A stretch of DNA of 62,351 nucleotides from an uncultured archaeon. GTDB lineage: Archaea > Halobacteriota > Methanosarcinia > Methanosarcinales > Methanoperedenaceae. This document shows, one piece after another, positions 7,940 to 16,888 of the stretch. A program made the translations under genes and the position numbers. The stretch is taken from the NCBI GenBank assembly GCA_902386135.1, contig CABMIB010000001.1, positions 1 through 62,351 of the forward strand, written 5' to 3'. Under the pieces are notes generated by a model. That model saw only the letters and a program-made list of their open reading frames with translations. It made no database searches and was not told the origin of the DNA. The first letter of the stretch is position 1; every line of letters starts with the position of its first letter.

Positions 7940-9745
7940 TCAGTTGGCAATTTTCCTTGAGTGGCGAAGCTCTACAGCAATGCCCTTTGCACACTCTTTA
8001 ATCTCCCAGCCGCTCATGAGGGCGCGCCCGACGCCGAAGAACCCTTCGCCTTCCACGATAACTTCATCATTGGGGCGGATCTGCGGGTCTGCATTCAGCA
8101 CGCCGGGAGCAAGGATACTGCTGTGGGGTGTGAAATCACCTATCTTCACTTTATAGCCGGGATGGTCACGGAGCCGGAGCCCGCCCTCGACCGTCAGGGC
8201 AATGGTGCCGTATTGCGGGATCAGAGTTGCAAGCTGCTTTTCTGCAAATAACTGGAACTTGGGAAACGGAGCTTTAACTGAAGCACCTTTCACAAGGATA
8301 TCTCCTGCACCTCTTCCGAACTGGAAATCCGCAGCCGCGCGCATAAGGTCAAGTTTTGCCTCTTCTGATGAGCGTTTTTTGCCGCCTTCGAATTCTGAGA
8401 CCGCCTGTCCAAGTTTCTCAAGGGATGACCTTGCGGTTACGCCATCCTCTGCAGTATAAATAAATTCAAGCCCAAGCTCTTTCTCCACCGAGTCGCATAT
8501 CTCCCTGTATGCGCCGTCCACATGTGCGATTATGTTCCTGTATTTATTCTTCAGCAGATACGAGCGCAGGCATCCGCCTACCCAGGCTCTCTCCTCTTTG
8601 TCCCAGTATCCCGTGACCGGGGTGTCGTAATGCGCAGCAGGGTACATCAATTCAAGCTCGCGCGGGACAATGCCTACAGGAGATGTGATAATCACCTCAT
8701 GAGCGTGTTTCCTGTACTTTCCCATCGTATTGATGAACTTCTGGTGGGAGAGTGAAGTAGAGTATGGTTTTCTTGCAGAACAGGGGAGGAGGACAAGAGT
8801 ATCCAGCTCGGGCGCTGTGTAGCGTTCCATAACCCTCTGAGCGAACCTTCTGATCTCCACCCTGTTAAGCGATTCTGATGTGTTGGCGTATAAGGTGTTC
8901 GACCTGAAAACCGGGGTTCTTTTCTCAAGAAATACGCCCTCCGCATCGATAAGGCGGAGCGCCGCAGTAAGCCACGGGCGCGCCCTGCACTGCCGTTCTA
9001 CGTATTCGCGAAGACTCCCTGTCCTTATTTGCTCACGAATTACTCGCAGTTCTTCGCCAAGTTTTAATGAATTGTGCTGCGATAATGACTCGGCGCGCTC
9101 TTTTTTGGGAAGTTTGATCAGTTCCTGCGGGGTGTTCCCCGAACATATAGCACAGGCGCAGGGTAGCTCATGCAGCCTGTCAAGATGGTATTCTCCTGAA
9201 TTCGTAAGGTAAATGTCCTGGTAGCCCTTGATTATCGGCAAAGTCTCATCTACGATATCAACGCCGATGTACACAAGCATTGACAGGTTCTCAGGCGTTG
9301 CAAGGGCGGGCGCATATAATAACGAGTCGGCACGCGTGTTTTCCTTGAGCCTGATTATCGAATTTACGAAGTCCCTGGGCTGGTTCTCAAGCTGTTTTGC
9401 GGCGCCGAGTACATATAAGTCTGATGCCGGGTATTCACGGGCGAAGGGATGGATTACAGTGCCAGTCTGAGACGAATTTGACAGCGGTTTAACCTCTTTT
9501 TGGATTTCTTCTATGAGCTCATCTCTTATATGGAGGGGCAGTGATTTGTGGGGAAGAATGACTATTTTTTGGGATTCAGCAAGTTCGTTAAACTCGGTTT
9601 TTTTCCAGAGAGAGCCGGAATCGATTACAGGGGATTCCTTTTTGTGGATCTGGATAATGGCTGGAATTGATAGCTCACTGTCCAGAGCCAATTTACCGAT
9701 TCTGGCTGCTCCGTCGCGATGGGTTATTTCGAAGATTTTGGTCAT
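7940..9745 (-). CDS. arcS: Archaeosine synthase (TgtA2/ArcS)
   Basis: A 601-residue paralogue of tRNA-guanine transglycosylase. It opens with the family start TKIFEITHRDGAARIGKL, carries the Cys cluster PCACAICSG and the ArcS signature PCSARKPYS (about 320-328), and ends in a PUA RNA-binding domain (about 525-600; VKIGDFTPHSSILAPGV, IRPNDEVIVEGEGFFGVGRAL). In Euryarchaeota ArcS converts preQ0 at position 15 of tRNA into the archaeosine precursor or product after TgtA has inserted preQ0. The TGT catalytic Asp context DSGSxQ seen in TgtA is absent here, as expected for ArcS. Its partner tgtA lies about 3 kb away in the same orientation, beyond the satD region. Confidence 0.88.
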   Translation of the reverse strand: MTKIFEITHRDGAARIGKLALDSELSIPAIIQIHKKESPVIDSGSLWKKTEFNELAESQKIVILPHKSLPLHIRDELIEEIQKEVKPLSNSSQTGTVIHPFAREYPASDLYVLGAAKQLENQPRDFVNSIIRLKENTRADSLLYAPALATPENLSMLVYIGVDIVDETLPIIKGYQDIYLTNSGEYHLDRLHELPCACAICSGNTPQELIKLPKKERAESLSQHNSLKLGEELRVIREQIRTGSLREYVERQCRARPWLTAALRLIDAEGVFLEKRTPVFRSNTLYANTSESLNRVEIRRFAQRVMERYTAPELDTLVLLPCSARKPYSTSLSHQKFINTMGKYRKHAHEVIITSPVGIVPRELELMYPAAHYDTPVTGYWDKEERAWVGGCLRSYLLKNKYRNIIAHVDGAYREICDSVEKELGLEFIYTAEDGVTARSSLEKLGQAVSEFEGGKKRSSEEAKLDLMRAAADFQFGRGAGDILVKGASVKAPFPKFQLFAEKQLATLIPQYGTIALTVEGGLRLRDHPGYKVKIGDFTPHSSILAPGVLNADPQIRPNDEVIVEGEGFFGVGRALMSGWEIKECAKGIAVELRHSRKIAN

Positions 9746-9890
9746 ATGGTCTCATAGCTGATTTCAACCGCAGATGAACGCGGATGAACGCAGATGTTTG
9801 TTAATTGTAGTGCTGTTAATGTGAGGGATTTATTTAAATATGAGCTTAAATTGCTGTGAATTTGATCTGCATGACCGGAGTATATAAATT
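9746..9890. other. Upstream region of arcS with short repeats
   Basis: No gene is visible. It contains a short direct repeat (GATGAACGCGGATGAACGCAGATG, two to three GATGAACGC units, about 9771-9795), then AT-rich sequence leading into the palindromic repeat at 9891. The arcS promoter is presumably here. Confidence 0.4.
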
Positions 9891-10160
9891 AGCCACAGAG
9901 ACGCAGAGGCACAGAGACCATTATGCTGAGGATCAAAAGCTAACATTTTAACTTCAATCTCTGTGTTCTCTGTGCCTCAGTGGCAATTAGTTTCTTAAGC
10001 CCTGATTGTAACCTCTGTGTTCTCCGCGTCTCCGTGGCAAATATAATCAAAAGCCACAGAGAAGCAGAGGCACGGAGAGCTTTTTTTAAAATATCTCTCT
10101 GCATCTCCATGCCTCAGTGGCGATTTTTTATATAGGTCACGAAATTTAGGACGCTACCTA
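9891..10160. repeat. Palindromic CACAGAG/CTCTGTG intergenic repeat, copy A
   Basis: Alternating arms of GCCACAGAGACGCAGAGGCA type and their reverse complements form nested hairpins: sense arms at about 9891-9918 and 10051-10079, antisense arms at about 9956-9985, 10012-10039 and 10093-10122. The element ends with AAATTTAGGACGCTACC (10142-10158). A shorter second copy with the same arms and the same tail (AAATTTAGGACACTACC, 32244-32260) lies 22 kb away, so this is a dispersed family. No coding frame is evident. Confidence 0.8.
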
Positions 10161-10161
10161 A

Positions 10162-10210
10162 AGAATAAAGGAGAAAAACAGAAGGGCGCAGGCATCAGGC
10201 TTGCGCCTCG
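10162..10210. other. Stretch with GGCGCA/TGCGCC hairpin
   Basis: GGCGCA and TGCGCC around a GGCATCAGGCT loop (about 10186-10208) form a hairpin. On the minus strand a frame covering 10195-10392 encodes 65 residues with a plausible C-terminal half (DARSNQQYNYK...QTAEAQA), but its N-terminal half is AT-driven low complexity. I treat it as a possible gene remnant and not as a gene. Confidence 0.3.
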
Positions 10211-10340
10211 GCAGTCTGTTGAGAGGCTGATATCTGATCAATCACGCCAAGTTTGTAATTGTATTGCTGGTTACTTCGTGCATCCACTTGAATATAATTA
10301 ACAAGAATAATAATCGAGGGACTAACAATTGGCACGGATA

Positions 10341-10416
10341 AATAAGTTGTTTTTTTATATACAATCAAAATAAGTTGTTTTTTAATAAACAAACAAAAAC
10401 GATTGTTTTATAAACC
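10341..10416 (+). promoter_or_regulatory. Triple TTGTTTT operator-like array upstream of satD
   Basis: The unit AATAAGTTGTTTTTT occurs at 10341-10355 and again at 10369-10383, 28 bp apart. A related unit CGATTGTTTTATAAAC follows at about 10400-10415, roughly 30 bp on, and is nearly palindromic (AAAACGATTGTTTT). Spacing close to three helical turns places the sites on one face of DNA. The array ends about 25 bp before the satD ATG. The downstream protein carries a helix-turn-helix, so autoregulation is plausible. Confidence 0.45.
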
Positions 10417-10439
10417 ATAAACACTATACAATATCTTAA

Positions 10440-11108
10440 ATGAAACAAAAATTCTACGTGATGCTGGGCGATGTCGTAGCCTCCCGCAAGATTAAGGATA
10501 GGGAGATATTTCAGAGAAAACTAGAAAAGGCATGCTCGAATGTGAATTTGAACTTCGTTGAGGATATTTATGCAAATTTCAATATCTTGAAAGGGATAGA
10601 CGAGATTGGAGGAGTACTCCTGAATATAACGAGTGTTTATAAGATAATAAACACGCTGTTGGAACAGTTTTATCCATATTCTATGAGGTTCGTGCTGGTC
10701 TTCGATTACATTGATACTGCAGTGGAAAGCCAGGAAGTATCAAGGATGGATGGACCAGCATTCCACAAAGCTTCAGATATCCTGAAAGACCTCAAACGTT
10801 CAAGATTGATGTTCAAAATGTCCATTGGCGATGAGATAATGGATAAAATAGTGGCGGGAGAAATAAATTTAATCTTTCTACTGAAAAAAGGCTGGTCTCC
10901 CCGGCAGCGCAGGATACTCTATGAATATAGAAAGATAGGAAACCAGAATATGGTGGCAAAAGCATTGGGTATATCGCAGCAAGCGGTATCAATGGCTCTA
11001 AACCGCTCTATGTGGAAGGAGATTTCGGGTATCGAAGAAGATTTAAACTATGTGCTCCAGTATAATCCACCGAGACTGCTGGAAAAGATAAAGGAGGATA
11101 AAGAATGA
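10440..11108 (+). CDS. SatD-family protein with C-terminal helix-turn-helix
   Basis: The 222-residue protein begins with the SatD-family signature YVMLGDVVASRKIKDRE. The C-terminal third carries a clear HTH (SPRQRRILYEYRKIGNQNMVAKALGISQQAVSMAL, written here as two joined pieces SPRQRRILYEYRKIG and NQNMVAKALGISQQAVSMAL). SatD proteins are DNA-binding-like proteins normally encoded next to a small membrane protein, and that partner begins four bases before this stop (ATG 11105) but is split by an insertion sequence. The biochemical role of the family is poorly known. Repeats just upstream may be its own operator. Confidence 0.75.
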   Translation: MKQKFYVMLGDVVASRKIKDREIFQRKLEKACSNVNLNFVEDIYANFNILKGIDEIGGVLLNITSVYKIINTLLEQFYPYSMRFVLVFDYIDTAVESQEVSRMDGPAFHKASDILKDLKRSRLMFKMSIGDEIMDKIVAGEINLIFLLKKGWSPRQRRILYEYRKIGNQNMVAKALGISQQAVSMALNRSMWKEISGIEEDLNYVLQYNPPRLLEKIKEDKE

Positions 11109-11138
11109 ACACAATCTATGTCGCTATTCTATTAGTTG

Positions 11139-12210
11139 TAGGACTTACGCATTTGCCCTCAAATAGTTATTAGCAGCACATCTATTGATAGTAGCCTTTT
11201 GCTCATACCATGATATATTTTCCTTTAACCGTCTGATTTCTAACTTAATAAACGCTACAAAAGAAGCAAAAATATGAGTTTTTTGAGAAGATGCCAGAGT
11301 AGAATAGCACTTCTCTATTCCTGTTGTTTGCTTGATTCCCCTGTGAAATTCTTCTATCTTCCACCGCTGCTGAAAATGATTTACGAAATCATCGTAATCT
11401 TGTAGAGTTAAATCACTTGTTGCCAGATACGTAATGTCGCCATTCTTGTCAACTATCTTACATACCAAGATGAAACCAAATTCCTTAAGCCAGACTTTCC
11501 TCACTTGTTTTTCAGCAAGATCCAAATCAGCTATAGGAATATAAGTTCCTTGGATAACATTGATTTTACGGTTAGATTTCAGACTGCAAATGAAATTCCA
11601 TCCGAATTTCTTAGATACAAGTTTAAGGTTGCTAATACTGGAATACCAGGAATCAATCAGGACATAGAGCGGAGAAAAACCACGGTCTTTAGCCCTTTTG
11701 AGCATGTCTTGAAAATGGTCGTTTTTAGTCTTGTCATCGGCCTCTTTTCTGTAGATCCGATAGTCTACGGGAATGAATTCATCTTCATTTGTCCAGAGCA
11801 AATTTACAAGGCAGATACCATTTACCAGCCCATGCTCGTTTCCGCTGTATTGCTTTTTTGCAAGTTCGTTTACTCTTGAGTATTGCTTGTTGAGAAGGGT
11901 ATCATCGCATAACAGGTATCCAGTTTTAACATCAACCAAACTTTTAACCTGGTTCCAAAGGTCAGAAGGCGTAAAATTTGAACTGGATAGCCACCTTGAA
12001 ACCGAATCATGACACAAATCTTCAACAGGAGATACTCTTGACAGTTCTAACCCAGAATATCTATTCTGGTTTGCTATTAAAAAATTGGTATACAATTTTA
12101 AGGAACACTTTTGCTTTTGCATAATTTTATTGCTTCAAAATGTGTTTGTGCAAGCTGAATATTAAAATTATGCTGAGTACGGTTGGTTGAAGTTAATCGC
12201 GTAAGTCCTA
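11139..12210 (-). mobile_element. Complete insertion sequence, 1072 bp, DDE transposase
   Basis: The ends are a 12-bp perfect inverted repeat TAGGACTTACGC (11139-11150) / GCGTAAGTCCTA (12199-12210). They are flanked by the direct repeat AGTTG at 11134-11138 and 12211-12215, the target duplication. One transposase gene fills most of the element on the minus strand. I cannot fix the IS family by eye; the transposase resembles the IS4/IS701 group. Confidence 0.92.
11145..12122 (-). CDS. DDE transposase of the insertion sequence (IS4/IS701-like)
   Basis: The 325-residue protein carries the catalytic fold of IS4-superfamily transposases: first Asp in GYLLCDDTLLNKQYSR, second Asp in YVLIDSWYSS, and Glu in WKIEEFHRGIKQTTGIEKCY (YREK-like region). 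YRIYRKEADDKTKNDHF matches the IS701-type insertion between strands. Its stop lies six bases inside the left inverted repeat end. The frame is intact, so the element may be mobile. Confidence 0.88.
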   Translation of the reverse strand: MQKQKCSLKLYTNFLIANQNRYSGLELSRVSPVEDLCHDSVSRWLSSSNFTPSDLWNQVKSLVDVKTGYLLCDDTLLNKQYSRVNELAKKQYSGNEHGLVNGICLVNLLWTNEDEFIPVDYRIYRKEADDKTKNDHFQDMLKRAKDRGFSPLYVLIDSWYSSISNLKLVSKKFGWNFICSLKSNRKINVIQGTYIPIADLDLAEKQVRKVWLKEFGFILVCKIVDKNGDITYLATSDLTLQDYDDFVNHFQQRWKIEEFHRGIKQTTGIEKCYSTLASSQKTHIFASFVAFIKLEIRRLKENISWYEQKATINRCAANNYLRANA

Positions 12211-12731
12211 AGTTGGATATATTGTTCTTGTAGGAACCAGCAGTAAGTTACTGAATTATATTCTCACCAATTTTTTAGCCAAGCCAGTTAGCCAGACTCT
12301 TAGTAAAGAGGTATTAGATACCGGTTTCATCATAGGTAAGTGCGAGAACGTTCTGATACTCACCTTTATGTTCTTGAATGCATATACCGCACTGGCACTA
12401 GTATTCACAGCCAAATCCATTATACGTAAGGAGGATATGAGCAAGAACTCGCTGTTCTTCCTAGCTGGTACAATGATCAACGTCACATATTCCATAATGA
12501 TAGGGCTTGCTGTAAAGTTCGTTATAGGAATTTTTTGATTTATTCTCTTTAATAAGTGCCCCTCCCAGATAAAATAAAAGCCAAAATGGTAAATACACGA
12601 CAGAAACCCTCATGCGCCTATATAATGCCTCCGACCTCGGTCGGTAGTCCGTTACTACCATAATGCGCTTACTCCAATCATTCGCAGTATATTACGAAAA
12701 AACAAAAAGGCTTGTTATCCATCTCAACCCT

Positions 12732-14195
12732 TTAACTGTGAGCAGTCTCTCCTTTTACCACCAATTTCGCCCTTTGCCCTATTTTCTCCATTAGAGGATG
12801 TTCTCTTTCATACACGAACGTAAACTCCGCCTCAGGGTTCAACTCCATCAACTCCAGCGTATTCTGTAGCGCCACAGTAAGAGACTCGTAATCCGGCTCA
12901 TCTGTTACCTCAGCATTGAAAGGATACGTTTCCTTAAGCTCCAGCGGATATGCGCCAAAAGGCGGTTTAAAATCAAGCACCCAATCGAAATCATCTTCAT
13001 TATCAAGCCTATGCGTCCTGATAAGCACCTTGCCTTTCAGGTCGAAGTTTTTCAGCTTTTTCCTGTATCTTAAAACCTCTGGCCTGAGCGCTGATTCAGG
13101 ACCGCTGTAAAAGAACGTCGATCTGGGCGCAGGCTGGAACTGCTCTATCCAGTCCGAGTAATAAAGCGCGCGCTTAAGCCCGTTCAGGAGCTGCGGATGC
13201 GTCCTGCACCTCTGCTCCACGAGTTCCCAGAGGCTTCCCTCTTTTATAGCCTGCTTTACTTCCCGCATCTCAGCAAAGGTCACGTAAAGATTATGGCGCG
13301 CCAGAAGCTCTTCCCGGTTTTCGCTCTTTATCAATTCGCCGGCATCATGTGAAGTGCATACAGGGCAGGAGCACGGCAGGTACTGGAGTTTATCCACATG
13401 GTGCGTCCCGCGCACGGTCATGTACCGCCCCTCTTTGGCATAGAGGGCATACGAGGCGGAATCGAAGAGATCGCAGCCGAGCGCGACAGCCAGGGAGAAC
13501 ATCATTGGATGTCCGGCGCCGAAGAGATGAACGGGCGAAGCAGGAGAAAGACCTTTCTTTGATGCGACAATGACATCTACAAGGTCGGAATAGCGGTATG
13601 ATTCCATAAGCGGCACCACCGCGCCAAGAGGATAGATGTCAAAATCAAGCTGGCTTAACTCACGCGCCGCGCGCTCCCTCAGGTCAGGGAATGTTGAGCC
13701 CTGCACCGGCGCGGCCAGGAGCATGTCTTTCTTTAGCCCCAGGGCTTCTTTTGCCCTGCTGGAGGTTATCTCAAGCTCAGATTCGGCGCGCTCTCTGGGA
13801 ACGCCGGGTGGCGTGGGTATGTCGAGCGGGACTCCGATATCCGAGCCGATATCCTGCTGGAACCGGATAATCCGGGCGTTATCCATTTCCACCTGCCCGT
13901 AAACTGATAGCTGGTAGGAACCCGAATCCGTCATAATCGGGCCATCAAAATCAAGAAGCGAGTGCAGCCCCTCGCTCAGGGCACGCGCCGCAAGTTCGGG
14001 TTTGCGGTAAATTATATAAGAATTAGTTATAATAATCTCGGCGCCGAACTTGCGAAGCTCGGAAGGCTTGATGGTCTGGATATTGGGATTAACAACGGGC
14101 ATAATAGTCGGGGTTTCGATAATCCCGTTACGGGTTTCGAGGCGCCCGATGCGTCCGGCGCAGTCCTTATGGGTTATTTCGAAGATTGGGGGCAT
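12732..14195 (-). CDS. tgtA: Archaeosine tRNA-guanine transglycosylase (TgtA), short form without PUA
   Basis: A 487-residue enzyme that replaces G15 of archaeal tRNAs by preQ0, the first step of archaeosine formation. Visible features: FEITHKDCAGRIG start, IMTDSGSYQ with the nucleophile-region Asp near 90, DIPTPPG with the second catalytic Asp, LFGAGHP, and the zinc cluster CSCPVC followed by a His. It ends after the C1-like domain; no PUA domain is present, whereas many archaeal TgtA proteins carry one. ATG 14195 is about 30 bases from a TATA-like box (TTTTAATATAC on the minus strand, 14222-14232), so the message may be leaderless. Confidence 0.92.
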   Translation of the reverse strand: MPPIFEITHKDCAGRIGRLETRNGIIETPTIMPVVNPNIQTIKPSELRKFGAEIIITNSYIIYRKPELAARALSEGLHSLLDFDGPIMTDSGSYQLSVYGQVEMDNARIIRFQQDIGSDIGVPLDIPTPPGVPRERAESELEITSSRAKEALGLKKDMLLAAPVQGSTFPDLRERAARELSQLDFDIYPLGAVVPLMESYRYSDLVDVIVASKKGLSPASPVHLFGAGHPMMFSLAVALGCDLFDSASYALYAKEGRYMTVRGTHHVDKLQYLPCSCPVCTSHDAGELIKSENREELLARHNLYVTFAEMREVKQAIKEGSLWELVEQRCRTHPQLLNGLKRALYYSDWIEQFQPAPRSTFFYSGPESALRPEVLRYRKKLKNFDLKGKVLIRTHRLDNEDDFDWVLDFKPPFGAYPLELKETYPFNAEVTDEPDYESLTVALQNTLELMELNPEAEFTFVYEREHPLMEKIGQRAKLVVKGETAHS

Positions 14196-14250
14196 GGTGA
14201 ACTATGATAGGATGGAGGAGTATATTAAAATGAGGATTGGCTCTTGTTTC

Positions 14251-16305
14251 TCAGTGTCTGATTTCAGGCTTCATCATTTTATTCAAATCATCCTTCCTGT
14301 AGTACCATATAATTAACCCGATTAGAGTAACAAGAGAAACAAGATACCCCACCAGGTAAGTATTAAACCGCCCGTAATAAACCATCCCCGACCCGGCAGG
14401 GTAAACCGCATAGAACCTGTTAATAGTTGAAGTTTGTCCGTCAAGCTCCCACCAGTCGGAGTCCAGGTTAGGCGGCACGAACACTACATATCCTGCATCC
14501 GCGTTTACGCTGAACTTTACAGGAGAAAGCTGTGTATAATCAGAGGGTTTAAGGGACAGAATAAATTCGGACTGCTCCTGCGGATCAGATGGAGGGGGCG
14601 AAGAAGATAAGTAGAAGCGGGAGACCGGATGAGCGTTTTTGAAGATATAGAAATTTTCGGTTTCTTTTGTTAACTTCAGGTCGGTCTGATTCAAAAGGAA
14701 GAAGTATTCTTTATAATCCACTTCTTTAGTTAAAAGAACGTATTTGACGTTTAACGGGATTATAAGCTCGCCGAAGTTTGTAATTTTATCTCTATTACTC
14801 AACAAAGACTCAACATAGCGCTGTGCGGGGTTGGTGGACTGGGTGTAAATAGAGCCAATCTCGGTATTTTCGCCTTGAATTATAGGTTTATTGAAAAAAA
14901 AAGATGCCGGATTGTTTATTCTTTTCTGAACATTAGGAATCCATTTAAAATCCATATATTGGTGCCATGGTAAGAATAAAACATTAAAATCTTGGGGATC
15001 TTTGTTTAACAGTTCATTCACCTCATACCAGTCTTCAGGATAATCTGTTGGTTTTAATTGTCCCCAGAAGCCGTTAAACATGGTGAAGGAATAGACAAAA
15101 GGTGTGATTAGAGCAATAATAACAACCACCCATGCTGCCACTTTTTTATATGCATCAGCGCTGCATACCGAATCGTGGGCAATTTTCTCAAACCCTGCCA
15201 CACCTAAAGCCCCGAGATAAGAGTAAGAGAGAGTAAGCAGTGCTGCAAACTTATGAGAATCCCTTAGACCCTTGAAGAAAAATATATTATTAAATAAAAA
15301 TTCGAATAATGATGAAAATGGGCTAAAGGCGCCAGAGCCTAAAATTACCGCAATTATTGCTATTGCCACAAAAGCTTTTACAGGTAAATCAAAGATTTTG
15401 TTCTTGTAATTATCAATAAAACCATTCACAGCCAGGAAAAGTATGAAAAAGAATAAAAGATACCAGTAAGGAATGAAATCCTTTGCATAGATATAGCCGC
15501 TACGCCAGAAGCCGTACATACTGGCTATTGTAAAAACAGCATTAAATGCTGATGCTTTTGTGGCAAAGACATAAATATCAGCCTGGGAGATTTGATGTAT
15601 CAGCGTTGCCTTTGCCGTAAATAAAGGTAGCAGCCAGTAAAGATTTAGCAACAGGAATAATACAGCAAGTATAGCCAGAGATTTTAGAAGAGTTTTTATC
15701 GCGTATACTTCACGTTTTATCTGATAGAATTTATTAATCAAAAAAATTAAATATACAAGAAACAGCAGGGCAAGAATATGGGAGTCCATGGCACCTGTTA
15801 GAGCAGTCAAGAGCGATAGTTTCATGAGATTTTTCTTGCTCTGGCTGTTAAGAAAATCAATAAATGATTTTACCGCAAAAGGCGTAACAGAGTAGGCAAG
15901 TAAGATAAGCCATTGTCCTGCTAAAAACCGAACATATACAAAAGGGTTTACAGCGTAAAGAATGCCCGCAAAGTATTTTGGAATGGAGGATTCTGTATTG
16001 ATTAGAGAATGCATGGAAATTCCGGAAAGGAATACTATTAAAATTAAGTAGATTTTTTGTAATAACCAAGAAGGTATTACGCCAGATAGCCCCATAGTTG
16101 AGGCTACGAGTATATTCCCGCCAAAAACTGGAGGAGAGAAGCCATAAAAATAGTTTGTAAAAAATATCTTTATCGGAAAAATCATATCCAGCGTTAAGAC
16201 GTAGTATCCTTTAAAATAAAACAGAATCGGAAACGATATGGAGAAATAAAAAATTATTGGATAATATTGATTAATTGCAGCATTCTTTAAAACCGAAAAG
16301 TTCAT
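14251..16305 (-). CDS. Large polytopic membrane protein, GT-C/glycan-assembly type
   Basis: The 684-residue protein has about 12 hydrophobic spans up to residue 430, then a globular part rich in beta-type sequence (ADAGYVVFVPPNLDSDWW), then a last span near the C terminus (VGYLVSLVTLIGLIIWYY). An early Asp-containing loop (YVLTLDMIFPIKIF) and the layout resemble GT-C fold glycosyltransferases or YfhO-like proteins. The substrate is unknown. The start overlaps the upstream 152-residue gene by four bases (ATGA). With the neighbouring glycosyltransferases it probably builds a surface glycan from polyprenyl-phosphate sugars. Confidence 0.65.
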   Translation of the reverse strand: MNFSVLKNAAINQYYPIIFYFSISFPILFYFKGYYVLTLDMIFPIKIFFTNYFYGFSPPVFGGNILVASTMGLSGVIPSWLLQKIYLILIVFLSGISMHSLINTESSIPKYFAGILYAVNPFVYVRFLAGQWLILLAYSVTPFAVKSFIDFLNSQSKKNLMKLSLLTALTGAMDSHILALLFLVYLIFLINKFYQIKREVYAIKTLLKSLAILAVLFLLLNLYWLLPLFTAKATLIHQISQADIYVFATKASAFNAVFTIASMYGFWRSGYIYAKDFIPYWYLLFFFILFLAVNGFIDNYKNKIFDLPVKAFVAIAIIAVILGSGAFSPFSSLFEFLFNNIFFFKGLRDSHKFAALLTLSYSYLGALGVAGFEKIAHDSVCSADAYKKVAAWVVVIIALITPFVYSFTMFNGFWGQLKPTDYPEDWYEVNELLNKDPQDFNVLFLPWHQYMDFKWIPNVQKRINNPASFFFNKPIIQGENTEIGSIYTQSTNPAQRYVESLLSNRDKITNFGELIIPLNVKYVLLTKEVDYKEYFFLLNQTDLKLTKETENFYIFKNAHPVSRFYLSSSPPPSDPQEQSEFILSLKPSDYTQLSPVKFSVNADAGYVVFVPPNLDSDWWELDGQTSTINRFYAVYPAGSGMVYYGRFNTYLVGYLVSLVTLIGLIIWYYRKDDLNKMMKPEIRH

Positions 16306-16760
16306 GACCTAACCCTTAATATCAGATGAAGCGCAAAGAATATAATAATAACGTATACCAATCGTCTAATAAACGTTTCCAAAAAGAACCAATCGACTAA
16401 CGCTCCATAACCCAGGATTATAAGGAAAAAAATCAGTAATGAGAGGCCAACATTCTTCGTGATATCGGTGAAAAAATCAAGCATGTAATCACTTGCAGCA
16501 TTTAAACTATTTTCGCCTCTGTTTATTTTGGGTAGTTTTGCCTTTAATCTCTGGATAAATGTTTCAGGTAATATGAGCTCAAAAAATCTTATTGCAACAC
16601 CTGCTATTAATAGAAAATAGATATTTATAGCCAGCTGATTTGCATAAGCTGCGCTGCCTCCAAGCCCTGATACTATGCCTGTTGTAACAAGAAGTATCAC
16701 AGCCGTAAGTATTAAATAATTGGATAGCGACCATTCACTTGTTACATCTTCATCAGCCAT
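16302..16760 (-). CDS. Small four-span membrane protein in the glycan cluster
   Basis: The 152 residues include about four spans (16-36, 43-60, 96-118, 126-146). A charged loop (KLPKINRGENSLNAASDYMLDFF) separates the first and second pairs. I do not recognise a family. It is coupled to the downstream 684-residue gene by an ATGA overlap, so the two probably work together in the membrane. Confidence 0.55.
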   Translation of the reverse strand: MADEDVTSEWSLSNYLILTAVILLVTTGIVSGLGGSAAYANQLAINIYFLLIAGVAIRFFELILPETFIQRLKAKLPKINRGENSLNAASDYMLDFFTDITKNVGLSLLIFFLIILGYGALVDWFFLETFIRRLVYVIIIFFALHLILRVRS

Positions 16761-16888
16761 ATTCTCTGCCCTTTTGTTTGTAGCTTTTTATGATACTTAA
16801 AGTAAATTCATATGCTACTGATTTTTCGCATTCCTATTACCAATGCAAGTAAATTGACTGCTCTCAAAGACAAATCATTCAATCCTTC

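Larger units (their letters stand above)
11105..12538 (+). pseudogene. SatD-partner membrane protein gene interrupted by an insertion sequence
   Basis: The first eleven codons (11105-11137, MNTIYVAILLV) and the remainder (12215-12538) are in frame once the element at 11139-12210 and one copy of the 5-bp duplication AGTTG are removed. The restored protein has 118 residues: an N-terminal membrane span, then GFIIGKCENVLILTFMFLNA...TALALVFTAKSIIRKED, and a final span ending KFVIGIF. This is the usual kind of membrane partner found next to satD. ATG overlaps the satD stop, so the pair was an operon. The reading frame is otherwise undamaged, which points to a recent insertion. SatD presumably now works without it. 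Confidence 0.85.

Noticed and set aside
9891-10160. CRISPR array
   Set aside because: The repeats alternate in orientation and form hairpins, with no regular spacer length. They are palindromic intergenic repeats.
10195-10392. 65-residue minus-strand frame upstream of satD
   Set aside because: Half of it is AT-driven low complexity that coincides with the TTGTTTT repeat array, and no ribosome site is visible. I list the region as a possible remnant only.
12626-12660. CCGACCTCGGTCGG hairpin after the split satD partner as a terminator
   Set aside because: A short palindrome without a T-run; evidence too weak to call.
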